From Clostridium sp. BNL1100 (GTDB lineage Bacteria > Bacillota > Clostridia > Acetivibrionales > DSM-1351), in NCBI RefSeq assembly GCF_000244875.1, contig NC_016791.1:1609501-1673500 (forward strand): 64,000 nucleotides of DNA, read 5' to 3'. The notes beneath the pieces were generated by a model that did no database searches, was not told where the DNA came from, and saw nothing but the letters and a program-made list of their open reading frames with translations. Position numbers and translations under genes: made by a program. Shown here in pieces: positions 45,611 through 52,963 of the stretch; within the stretch, counting starts at the first letter, position 1, and the number at the start of each line of letters is the position of its first letter.

Positions 45611-46196
45611 TAATACTACCTCCTTAATAGGGTGATAGTACAATAATATATGTTAAATTATGTGAACGCAAACATAGACTACCATATTTATAGTAGCCCT
45701 AGTGAAATTAAGTTCATATTTTATCAAATATCGTCAAAAATCAGAATATTTTCAAATTTTAGACATAAAATCAAGCTATTTGGTAAATAAATGTAGACAT
45801 AGTAATAAACATCAATATATACTCTAGGTGAATAAAAGTAAATAACCCCTGAAAGGAGGTAAAATATTATTACTAAGTTATTTATTCCTTACAATTTTGA
45901 GCTTTGGAAGAAGCTTAAAGTTGCATAGCCCGTATCGCTTTTATATTATACCACCTTAACAATTATTCATGTAATATCTTGTTATATTTGCAGCTAATTA
46001 TTGCCAATTAATGAGTTTTTTCAATCTTGGACAATAAATAGATAGTTTTGAACAATGATTAACTTAAATATAAATGCGGACTGATAAATAAGCTTTTAGA
46101 ATAAATAACTACAATTCCGAATCATATACTTATAATTTTAAAAGAAGGGAGAATTTTATAGATAATATTATAAAAGTTATTTAGGAGATAGGATAC
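45611..46196. other. Intergenic stretch with a possible decayed type I toxin locus
   Basis: The agrA promoter must lie in the first part. A strong GAAAGGAGGT near 45850 has no proper start codon after it, only ATA/ATT/TTA codons opening a short hydrophobic frame. On the minus strand a TATAAT occurs near 45948. This recalls the layout of the intact holin-like toxin/antisense locus at 16.3 kb and may be a dead relative. No other feature seen. Confidence 0.3.
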
Positions 46197-46337
46197 ATGA
46201 TTACGAAACAAATTACAGAACCTCAAAATATAAAAAGTATCCAATATAAAAAATTAATTATTGAAATGCTTACTAACATAGATAATGTTAGTATCTTAAA
46301 AAGAATATATTTATTTATTAGTATGATAAAAGGCTAG
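46197..46337 (+). CDS. Small protein, 46 residues, facing the XRE repressor
   Basis: ATG 46197 follows TAGGAGATAG. The product (MITKQITEP ... KRIYLFISMIKG) is basic, with an amphipathic C-terminal helix, and resembles the small LLxxIDNxxxLKRIYxFI proteins often found beside phage-like repressors. It converges on the XRE gene across a shared hairpin. Function unknown. Confidence 0.5.
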   Translation: MITKQITEPQNIKSIQYKKLIIEMLTNIDNVSILKRIYLFISMIKG

Positions 46338-46361
46338 TTATGTGCTTATTAACTAGCCTTT
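46329..46361. terminator. Bidirectional hairpin terminator
   Basis: AAGGCTAGTTA (46330-46340) and TAACTAGCCTT (46350-46360) are perfect complements; T-rich on the plus side (TATCTTTTTC) and within the 3' ends of both converging genes. Confidence 0.7.
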
Positions 46362-46730
46362 ATCTTTTTCCTCTGCCATTAAAGTAACAATTTTTTCAAG
46401 GACTTTCCAATCATCTACATCCAATTTACTTAAAATGTGTACGAACTTTTTCATAAATGCGTTATCATTATTAGGGTTAACCAATGAACCAGCCCATTTT
46501 GCTAATTCATCTTCTCTATCTAATTGGAGGAACATTTTGTCTTTACCAGTTCTAAGCCAATTTTCGTTGACGTTATATATACGGCAAATATCAGATATAG
46601 TTCTATCGGTCAATTCTCTTAATCCATTTTCCAAAGAAGCGATATGCGATCTTGATAAATTTATACTGTTACCGAAACTTTCTTGGCTTAGACCTAATTC
46701 TTGCCTAATTATTTTCAATCGTTCATTCAC
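46353..46730 (-). CDS. XRE-family repressor
   Basis: The 125-residue protein has an N-terminal helix-turn-helix, LKIIRQELGLSQESFGNSI ... SRSHIASLENGLR (about residues 5-40), typical of phage and ICE repressors, and a C-terminal helical part that may dimerise. The start is GTG 46730 after GGGAGGTG. It diverges from two small genes across a region with a strong promoter and symmetric sequences, so it probably represses itself and them. No protease (ImmA) partner is seen. Confidence 0.85.
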   Translation of the reverse strand: MNERLKIIRQELGLSQESFGNSINLSRSHIASLENGLRELTDRTISDICRIYNVNENWLRTGKDKMFLQLDREDELAKWAGSLVNPNNDNAFMKKFVHILSKLDVDDWKVLEKIVTLMAEEKDKG

Positions 46731-46799
46731 AAAAACACCTCCCTTATTTTAGCATAATATATAATTTGTTTCTTTGCAACATTTTAGGTAACAAAACTA

Positions 46800-46846
46800 T
46801 TGACTTATGTCCTTTTGAATCATATAATTGTCTCATAGAGACATAA
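46800..46846 (+). promoter_or_regulatory. Promoter with overlapping palindromic operators opposite the repressor
   Basis: TTGACT (46800-46805) and TATAAT (46823-46828) have a 17-base spacer. Right after the -10 box lies the palindrome GTCTCATAGAGAC (46830-46842). TTATGTC (46805-46811) and GACATAA (46840-46846) form an inverted pair around the -10 region. These are likely binding sites of the XRE repressor. Confidence 0.62.
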
Positions 46847-46891
46847 AGGTAATAATAGCCATTACTTAAATTAAGGGGAGTGGTATACATA

Positions 46892-47041
46892 TTGTCAAAT
46901 TTGTCAGCAGAGGAAAAGAAGATCATTGAAACCTTTGTAAAGGTGCTACCGTTATTAGAAGAAAGGGAAAGAGACCGACTGCTTTGGATATGTGAGGGAA
47001 TTTTATTAAAATCAAAGCCGCGGGAAGAAGAAAATTCATAG
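46892..47041 (+). CDS. Small acidic/basic helical protein, 49 residues
   Basis: A TTG start follows AAGGGGAG with a long spacer; an in-frame GTG at 46880 is too close to the box. The product (SNLSAEEKKIIETF ... LLEERERDRLLWI) is helical and charged, like the small proteins co-transcribed under phage-type repressor control. It is followed by the membrane protein gene 17 bases on. Confidence 0.5.
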   Translation: MSNLSAEEKKIIETFVKVLPLLEERERDRLLWICEGILLKSKPREEENS

Positions 47042-47057
47042 AAGGGAGGTAGCATTA

Positions 47058-47258
47058 ATGCAATTTTACACGTTTTCTCACGTTCTACAGGTTTTCATTC
47101 TTGGTTTTATAGGTGGCTTTTTCATAGGAGGCTTGCTGGTATCCAGCATTAGGTTTAAAAAGGTTACTGATAGAAGAATTGTTATAAGACCTACAAAACG
47201 AAAAATACCCAGTGTTTCGACCACTGAGTATCCGATAGTTTCTTACAAAAACTATTAA
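47058..47258 (+). CDS. Small single-helix membrane protein, 66 residues
   Basis: ATG 47058 follows GAAGGGAGGT. One hydrophobic, Gly-rich helix (VFILGFIGGFFIGGLLV, about residues 11-29) is followed by a strongly basic tail. It is in the repressor-controlled small operon. Function unknown; a role in establishment of the element is possible. Confidence 0.5.
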   Translation: MQFYTFSHVLQVFILGFIGGFFIGGLLVSSIRFKKVTDRRIVIRPTKRKIPSVSTTEYPIVSYKNY

Positions 47259-47344
47259 GTTTAGGTGTACTCTCTCAAAAGTAACCTTTGATATTTTCAA
47301 TTATAGGGCGTTTTCCTCTAAATTGCAATAGCAGTTTATGAAAA

Positions 47345-47479
47345 TAAAAAAGGCGACTGCCAATCGTTTTTCACACTCATTGTGCTGCCGCCCACCCTTG
47401 AACCTTGACAACATAACTCTGTCATCAAATTATATTATATTGGTATCTTAATTGTATCGGTGTCTCAGGCGTCCGTCAA
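47345..47479 (-). ncRNA. Candidate small RNA with promoter and terminator
   Basis: On the minus strand TTGACG (47474-47479) and TACAAT (47451-47456) have a 17-base spacer. About 100 bases further the transcript ends in an imperfect GC-rich hairpin (GGGCGGCAGC ... GGCAGTCGCC) followed by TTTTTT near 47345. No ORF fits inside. On the opposite strand lies a short open frame ending ENKKGDCQ... that may be the tail of a lost holin-like toxin, so this could be an orphan antisense RNA. The rest of 47259-47878 holds nothing recognised. Confidence 0.4.
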
Positions 47480-47878
47480 CAGCAAAGGAAATAAATAGTT
47501 AAATGTGAGATGGGTTTGCTTGGATATTTGACAGCAGATGAGGAGTGGAATATATACGCCAATTATACAGCAGTGGAATTAATTTGTGTTCCATGTATAA
47601 ATAGAACTGCATTCGGCGGTTCACATGGATAATGGCAATATGCCAGTCACAAATAGCTGCTGATAATACCGGAGCGGAGCCAAGAGGTTAAACCCTGCGA
47701 GGAAATTATAATTAAAATTTGAATTGGCGGAAAGAGAAAAAATTCATAATAAACTATGTACTGGAGTTCCTTTAAATTGAAGTGACTCCAGTATGTAGAT
47801 GTGTTATGAAAAAGAACTTAAAATAGAGAACCCGATTCTTTCTTTTGAATATCATGTAGGTATAGGGAGGCGAATTAA

Positions 47879-48055
47879 GTGAGGACTGGGAGACAGCTAT
47901 ATTTATTGAGAATCAGGGATACGAAAATATCAGATAAGCAATTATCAGAATTACTGGACGTGAGTGTAAATGACATACTTATTTACGAATATGGCTTAAA
48001 ACCAATTCCTAAAGATATATATAATAAATGGGAAAGAATTGTCTGTAACCATTGA
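47879..48055 (+). CDS. Small HTH-like protein upstream of recombinase 1; candidate directionality factor
   Basis: GTG 47879 follows AGGGAGGCG. The 58-residue product (RTGRQLYLLRIRDTKISDKQLSELLDVSVNDILIYE) resembles a Cro-like helix-turn-helix. It ends 77 bases before recombinase 1. Elements A and C also carry a small gene just before their recombinase, so it is a candidate excision or directionality factor, or a recombinase regulator. No experimental or family evidence. Confidence 0.55.
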   Translation: MRTGRQLYLLRIRDTKISDKQLSELLDVSVNDILIYEYGLKPIPKDIYNKWERIVCNH

Positions 48056-48132
48056 ATCTTGAATTATCTGTTCATGTATAATATTATTAAACCAATATAA
48101 GGTATATTTAGCGATATTGGAGAAGATTATAT

Positions 48133-49779
48133 ATGAGATGTGTTGCATATTGCAGAGTAAGTTCTGACAGTACAGAGCAGATGAATAGTTTGGAAAATCA
48201 GATAAAGCATTATACGGAATTGTTTAATAAGAATGGTTTTACCAGAGCAGAATGTGGAATGTATTATTCAAAAGATAAGAAAAATGAGGTTGTTAAATAT
48301 ATACCATCCATTTTTGCGGACGAAGGAATTTCCGGAACAAAGCTCAAAAATAGGGGAGCTTTTAACTATATGCTCGAATGTGCATATAGAAAAGAGTTTG
48401 ATGCTATTCTTGTAAAAAATGTACAGCGTTGGGCCAGAAACGTGGAGGACGGTGCAGGAATTCTAAAAAAGCTCAAAGTAATGGGAATTAAAGTTATTTT
48501 TGAAGACGGATGGCTTGACAGCTTGAATCCGGCAAATGAAGCTACCATTAATATATTATTTGTTATGGCGCAAGAAGAAAGCAGGGCCAAAAGTACTGCG
48601 GTTCAATTCGGAATAAGAAAAGCTCAGGAAGCAGGTAAATTTACAAGTGCCTTGCCCTATGGATATAAAAATAATAAAGGTTACCTGGAACCTGTAAAAG
48701 AGCAGTTGGATGTTGTAAAAAAGATATTCGATTTGTATTTGGAAGGTTGGGGAAGCACCAAAATAGTAAAATATCTGAATAGTGAAAAGATACTTACACA
48801 AAAGGGGAGAAGATGGTCTACATCACAGATTTTTGGTATCATATCAAATGAAATATATACAGGAAAACAAATAACACATAGACAAATTAATACAGATATT
48901 AATTTAGACAGATTTGTCCATGATGGGCAAGTTTACAAAAGCAGAAAACCGGTACCAGAAGACGAATGGATAATAAACCAAAGAGAAGAGCTGAGAATTA
49001 TATCTGATGAAACTTTTCAGGAAGTACAAAGAGAGTACTCTAAAAGAAAAGAGATGTATAGTAAGGCATCAAGACCCAGTAATGCGAATATTTTCAGCAA
49101 TCTCCTTTACTGTAGAAATTGCGGAATAGCAATGAGAAGGAAAAAATTGTGGGGCTGGAAACGTAAGGATGGAACAAGAAAATTCGGAGTTGAATGGGTG
49201 TGTATACAACATGACCAATATCACAATGACATATGCCAATACAGAAATTCATGGCATGAGGATGTGTTGATAGAAAGAGTAAAAAAAGAAATAAAAAAAC
49301 TGAGAACAAACAAGGATTCACTTGATAAAATGTTTAGTGAATATATGCAGTCCTTTTTCAGCAGTGAGGAAGTAGAAGGAAAAATTACGGAGCTTCAGGC
49401 AAGGCTGGATGAGATTAAAGCAGAAGTATCAGCAAATTTAAAGCTATTTTCAAAAAATATTATTGATGAAGAACAGTACAAGCAGCAAAACGATGAGTTA
49501 CAAAACAATAAAAAAATGATAGACACCGAGCTTGCTAAAATTAAAAGAATAGATCATGCAAGAAATGAAGTAAAAAGAAAATATAATAACTATCTTGATT
49601 TCATTAATAAAGTTGATGTTGATAATCTAAATAATGCATTGCTTAAAAGAGTTATCAATAAAATCGAGGCATATACCATAAAAGATGAGAAAGGAAACGA
49701 AGTAAAGGATATATATATTGATTGGAATATGCTTGATAAGTCCTTTGATGATGTTTTCTATTTAAGAGCCAAAGAATAA
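48133..49779 (+). CDS. Large serine recombinase 1
   Basis: This is a site-specific recombinase of the large serine family (548 residues). The resolvase domain starts MRCVAYCRVSSDS (catalytic Ser about residue 10) with the SLENQ motif and an RWARN arginine motif near residue 98. The recombinase domain follows, then a zinc ribbon with LLYCRNCG near 330 and a later CIQHD...CQYR, and a C-terminal coiled coil. GGAGAAGA precedes the ATG. The stop codon lies just 20 bases before the broken cotJC fragment, so it probably integrates and excises element B there. Confidence 0.92.
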   Translation: MRCVAYCRVSSDSTEQMNSLENQIKHYTELFNKNGFTRAECGMYYSKDKKNEVVKYIPSIFADEGISGTKLKNRGAFNYMLECAYRKEFDAILVKNVQRWARNVEDGAGILKKLKVMGIKVIFEDGWLDSLNPANEATINILFVMAQEESRAKSTAVQFGIRKAQEAGKFTSALPYGYKNNKGYLEPVKEQLDVVKKIFDLYLEGWGSTKIVKYLNSEKILTQKGRRWSTSQIFGIISNEIYTGKQITHRQINTDINLDRFVHDGQVYKSRKPVPEDEWIINQREELRIISDETFQEVQREYSKRKEMYSKASRPSNANIFSNLLYCRNCGIAMRRKKLWGWKRKDGTRKFGVEWVCIQHDQYHNDICQYRNSWHEDVLIERVKKEIKKLRTNKDSLDKMFSEYMQSFFSSEEVEGKITELQARLDEIKAEVSANLKLFSKNIIDEEQYKQQNDELQNNKKMIDTELAKIKRIDHARNEVKRKYNNYLDFINKVDVDNLNNALLKRVINKIEAYTIKDEKGNEVKDIYIDWNMLDKSFDDVFYLRAKE

Positions 49780-49798
49780 TTTCCTATATACATTTATA

Positions 49799-49882
49799 CT
49801 ATATCTCTTTCGCTTGCTCATATGGCATTGTATATCTCTGATTAAGGTAACGTAGGGATGCAGCAAGTTCTCCATCAGGCCC
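49799..49882 (-). CDS. cotJC: cotJC middle fragment (interrupted gene)
   Basis: Read on the minus strand, this gives (G)GPDGELAASLRYLNQRYTMP followed by YEQAKEI and a stop, matching the CotJC/manganese-catalase region that follows the N-terminal IITQ-GGPDGE stretch. At its upstream end the frame joins exactly to the 5' fragment at 54568 if element A is removed. At its downstream end it is cut by the element whose recombinase ends at 49779. The last two or three codons before the stop may already be element sequence. Only about 28 codons of the gene are stranded here. Confidence 0.85.
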   Translation of the reverse strand, partial: GPDGELAASLRYLNQRYTMPYEQAKEI

Positions 49883-49906
49883 GCCGGATTTCAAGTTTTT
49901 ATAAAT
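49860..49906 (+). other. Left attachment site of element A (cotJC / element junction)
   Basis: cotJC sequence ends at CATCAGGC-CC (core CC 49881-49882), followed by the element arm GCCGGATTTCAAGTTTTTAT and then AAAT. The opposite end of the element carries the same arm inverted, CCGGATTTCACGTTTTTAT plus AAAT read on the minus strand. Core and arms are those expected of a serine-integrase attL. Confidence 0.8.
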
Positions 49907-50133
49907 CGCCCATTTATCACAGTACTTCTAATAAGCAGAAATTTTAACAATATATTACTTTTATTTATGATATAATTCAAGTTACAACATATTAAAGATA
50001 TGTTAAAAACAAGAATTAAATTATCATTTGCAACATAGGGTGAAAATTCACAAAAGAAAGGAGGATAAGAATACTAACCATTTACCGGAATGTCAGCGAA
50101 TGAGTAAAAAACATAAAAGGAGACTTGAGTTAA

Positions 50134-52719
50134 ATGGCGAAAGTAACAAAAATGAGAAAGGTTGGGGCATTAGTTGTTGGATCCGCATTGCTTTTTACAA
50201 CTATGATTCCTGCAAGCATCTCTTCCGTAGCTGCCAGCGAAGCAATCAACGTAAGTATAGACACAACTGCTGAGAGAGCTGCAATCAGCCCATATATTTA
50301 TGGAGGAAACTGGGAGTTTAATAATGCTAAATTAACTGTAAAAAGATTCGGCGGAAACAGAATAACCGGTTACAATTGGGAAAACAACTTCTCCAATGCA
50401 GGTAGTGACTGGCAGCAGTCCAGTGACACTTATATGCTGACAAGCAACAACATCCCCAAAGAAAAATGGAGTGAACCGGGCGTAGTAATAACTGATTTTC
50501 AGGATAAAAACCTTGCAGCCGGCGAACCGTATTCATTGGTAACCTTGCAGGCAGCAGGATATGTTACTGCGGATGCAAATGGAACTGTAGCAGAAGATGA
50601 AGTAGCACCTTCAGCCAGATGGAAAGAGGTAAAATTCAAAAAAGATACACCTTTATCACTTACTCCGGATACAACTGACAACTACGTGTATATGGATGAG
50701 TTGGTAAACTTCCTTGTAAATAAATATGGAAGTGCCTCTACAGCAACAGGAATAAAAGGCTACGCTATTGACAATGAGCCAGCTCTATGGCCAAGTACAC
50801 ACCCAAGAATTCATCCTGAAAAGCCAACCTGTGCAGAGTTGGTTGATAAGAATATCAACCTTGCAAAAACTGTAAAAGGCGTAGATCCAAGTGCAGAAAC
50901 CTTTGGTCTCGTAGCATATGGATTTGCTGAATATAATGAATTCCAGTCTGCAACAGATTGGCCGGAATTAAAGGGCGATTACACATGGTTCCTTGATTAT
51001 TATCTGGACAGCATGAAAAAGGCTTCTACTGAAGCAGGAACCCGTTTAATAGATGCTCTCGACCTGCACTGGTATCCTGAGGCAAAGGGTGGAGGACAAA
51101 GAATATGTTTTGGAGAAGACCCAACAAATATACTATGTAACAAAGCACGTCTACAGGCAGCCAGAACATTATGGGATCCTACATATAAAGAAGACAGCTG
51201 GATAGCACAGTATTGCAGCTTCGGACTTCCTTTAATACCAAAAGTAAAAGCGTCCATAGACAAATACAATCCGGGAACAAAGCTTGCCTTCACAGAGTAT
51301 TCATATGGTGCAGACAACCATATAACCGGTGGTATAGCCGAAGCTGATGTATTGGGTGTATTCGGTAAATACGGTGTTTACCTTGCAACAGTATGGGGTG
51401 GCGGAAGTTACACAGCAGCAGGTGTAAACATGTATACAAACTATGACGGTAATGGTTCGAAATATGGAGATACAAAGGTAAAAGCAGAAACTTCCGACGT
51501 AGAAAATACTTCTGTATATGCTTCAGTTGACTCAAAAGACGATTCAAAATTGCATGTTATCCTGATAAACAAAAATTATGATAGTCCTATGACAGTTAAC
51601 TTTGGTATAAACGGCGACAAGCAGTATACATCAGGAAGAGTATGGTCATTTGACAGAAGCAGTGCAAACATAACAGAAAAAGCTCCAATAGATGCTATAA
51701 GCGGTAACAAATTAACTTACACAATACCTGCATTAACCGTATGCCACATAGTGCTTGACTCAAGTACTCCAGCTACACTTTACGGTGATGTAAATAAAGA
51801 TGGAACTGTAGATGCTATAGATTATGCATTATTTAAGAAAATTTTATTAAACCCTGATTCTAATTATGAAAAAACATGTGATTTAAACCTTGATAATGCT
51901 GTTGACGCAGTTGACTATGGAATACTAAAACAATACCTACTTGGAAAAATACAAAGTCTACCTTACAAAACAATAACAGAGAACAAACCGCCGGTAGCTG
52001 CCTTTACAGTATCACCAAAAGAAGCATTTACCGGAGATAATATAAATTTTGATGCAACAGCTTCAACTGACCCTGACGGAAATGTTCATATTTATTCTTG
52101 GGATTTCGGTGACGGTACAGAAGGTTCCGGCTCAAATATTATTCATAAGTACAAAGCCCCGGGAACATATACAATAAAATTAACAGCTATTGACGAAAAA
52201 GGTCTGTCAAATTCAGTAACAGACACAGTTACCATAACTTCAGCTACTGGTGATAATGCAGACGTCAACTTTGAAGACGGAGAATTAAACGGCTTTACAA
52301 CAAATGACAGTACAACAACAAAATTATCAGTTACCTCTGATAAGGCTTTCCAGGGAAACAAGTCCCTTAAATGGGAGGCTGTAGGTTCAAAAGACGGTAA
52401 AGTAGATGCTGAAATAAATAGCAGCGTACCTGTTTTAAAACCGGGCCAATCAATGACATTCAGAGTTTGGGTTCCTGAAGGAGCTCCAATAAAATCCATT
52501 CAGCCATATGTTATGCCACATAACCCTGATTGGACAGCAACAGAATGGAATTCTTCATGGAAGGGCTACGACATGATAAAGAAAGGTGATTGGAACGAAT
52601 TCACAGTAACACTTCCTCTCACTTCCGATGTTAACTTAACCCAGTGCCAGTACGGTATACAGGTTGAAACATCAGCAGAAGGCAACTTTACATTGTATGT
52701 AGATTCAATAGACTGGTAA
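50134..52719 (+). CDS. Cellulosomal GH44 endoglucanase with dockerin, PKD and CBM44
   Basis: This secreted cellulase/xyloglucanase-type enzyme has 861 residues. A signal peptide (about 1-34) is followed by a GH44 catalytic domain (about 40-545) with the acid/base Glu in IDNEPALW (E215) and the nucleophile Glu in FTEYSYG (E388). A type I dockerin (about 548-612) has two Ca-binding repeats, GDVNKDGTVDAIDYALFKK and a DLNLDNAVDAVDYGILKQ copy. A PKD domain (about 620-705) and a CBM44-like domain to the end complete the chain. The order GH44-dockerin-PKD-CBM44 matches the C-terminal part of C. thermocellum CelJ. The dockerin binds cohesins of the cellulosome scaffold. It is the cargo of element A. 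Confidence 0.95.
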   Translation: MAKVTKMRKVGALVVGSALLFTTMIPASISSVAASEAINVSIDTTAERAAISPYIYGGNWEFNNAKLTVKRFGGNRITGYNWENNFSNAGSDWQQSSDTYMLTSNNIPKEKWSEPGVVITDFQDKNLAAGEPYSLVTLQAAGYVTADANGTVAEDEVAPSARWKEVKFKKDTPLSLTPDTTDNYVYMDELVNFLVNKYGSASTATGIKGYAIDNEPALWPSTHPRIHPEKPTCAELVDKNINLAKTVKGVDPSAETFGLVAYGFAEYNEFQSATDWPELKGDYTWFLDYYLDSMKKASTEAGTRLIDALDLHWYPEAKGGGQRICFGEDPTNILCNKARLQAARTLWDPTYKEDSWIAQYCSFGLPLIPKVKASIDKYNPGTKLAFTEYSYGADNHITGGIAEADVLGVFGKYGVYLATVWGGGSYTAAGVNMYTNYDGNGSKYGDTKVKAETSDVENTSVYASVDSKDDSKLHVILINKNYDSPMTVNFGINGDKQYTSGRVWSFDRSSANITEKAPIDAISGNKLTYTIPALTVCHIVLDSSTPATLYGDVNKDGTVDAIDYALFKKILLNPDSNYEKTCDLNLDNAVDAVDYGILKQYLLGKIQSLPYKTITENKPPVAAFTVSPKEAFTGDNINFDATASTDPDGNVHIYSWDFGDGTEGSGSNIIHKYKAPGTYTIKLTAIDEKGLSNSVTDTVTITSATGDNADVNFEDGELNGFTTNDSTTTKLSVTSDKAFQGNKSLKWEAVGSKDGKVDAEINSSVPVLKPGQSMTFRVWVPEGAPIKSIQPYVMPHNPDWTATEWNSSWKGYDMIKKGDWNEFTVTLPLTSDVNLTQCQYGIQVETSAEGNFTLYVDSIDW

Positions 52720-52732
52720 TATAGGCATAGTC

Positions 52733-52772
52733 AAAAGCTCTGAAGCGGCTAAAATCGCTTCAGAGCTTTTTT
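52733..52772 (+). terminator. Strong Rho-independent terminator after the GH44 gene
   Basis: A perfect 15-bp stem (52733-52747 with 52756-52770, AAAAGCTCTGAAGCG and its complement) is followed by TTTTTT, separating cellulase transcription from the recombinase. Confidence 0.92.
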
Positions 52773-52804
52773 GTATAAATATCCTTATTCACCAAAACGT
52801 TTTA

Positions 52805-52829
52805 CACCCCATATTATAAATATGGGGTG
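52805..52829 (+). promoter_or_regulatory. Perfect palindrome covering the RBS before recombinase 2
   Basis: CACCCCATATT (52805-52815), ATA, AATATGGGGTG (52819-52829) is a perfect 11-bp-arm palindrome. The right arm contains GGGGTG, the likely ribosome-binding site of the small ORF at 52835. It may be an operator or an RNA hairpin that hides the RBS. It also contains a CATATTAT stretch that resembles a sporulation sigma -10 region. Confidence 0.6.
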
Positions 52830-52834
52830 AGTTT

Positions 52835-52963
52835 ATGACCAAAAAGGAAATACTTGATGAAGTTATAGAAATTCTGATAAAAAAAGCCTTGGAAGAAAAA
52901 ACAATAAATTCAAGGGGTGAAAAAGAAAATGGAGTATATTCCTCCTCTGGTTATGGCAAATAA
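52835..52963 (+). CDS. Small ORF overlapping recombinase 2; candidate regulator or directionality factor
   Basis: ATG 52835 follows GGGGTGAG. The 42-residue product (MTKKEILDEVIEILIKKALEE...) is charged and helical at its N-terminus; the end overlaps the recombinase start in another frame. Comparable small genes precede recombinases 1 and 3. Translation could be coupled to the recombinase. No family recognised. Confidence 0.45.
   Translation: MTKKEILDEVIEILIKKALEEKTINSRGEKENGVYSSSGYGK

Larger units (their letters stand above)
1..49805. mobile_element. Element B: large recombinase-bearing element interrupting cotJC (right end only; left end outside window)
   Basis: The right boundary is placed where a minus-strand fragment of cotJC (49799-49882) loses similarity to the CotJC family, directly beside the stop codon of a large serine recombinase (48133-49779). 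The remaining CotJC C-terminal coding region is not found on the minus strand anywhere to the left, so the other boundary should lie outside the window. The interval contains type IV secretion, Tad-like, toxin/immunity, quorum-sensing and repressor genes, as expected of an integrative conjugative element. Unlike elements A and C, only one end is visible, so neither the size nor the unity of this element is proven; it could be several nested elements. Confidence 0.5.

Noticed and set aside
47510-47632. 40-residue frame starting MGLLGYLTADEEW
   Set aside because: Weak RBS, no family and a position overlapping the region upstream of recombinase 1; support is too thin to list as a gene.
50028-50273. 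81-residue frame overlapping the GH44 start
   Set aside because: It overlaps the signal-peptide region of a certain gene in another frame.
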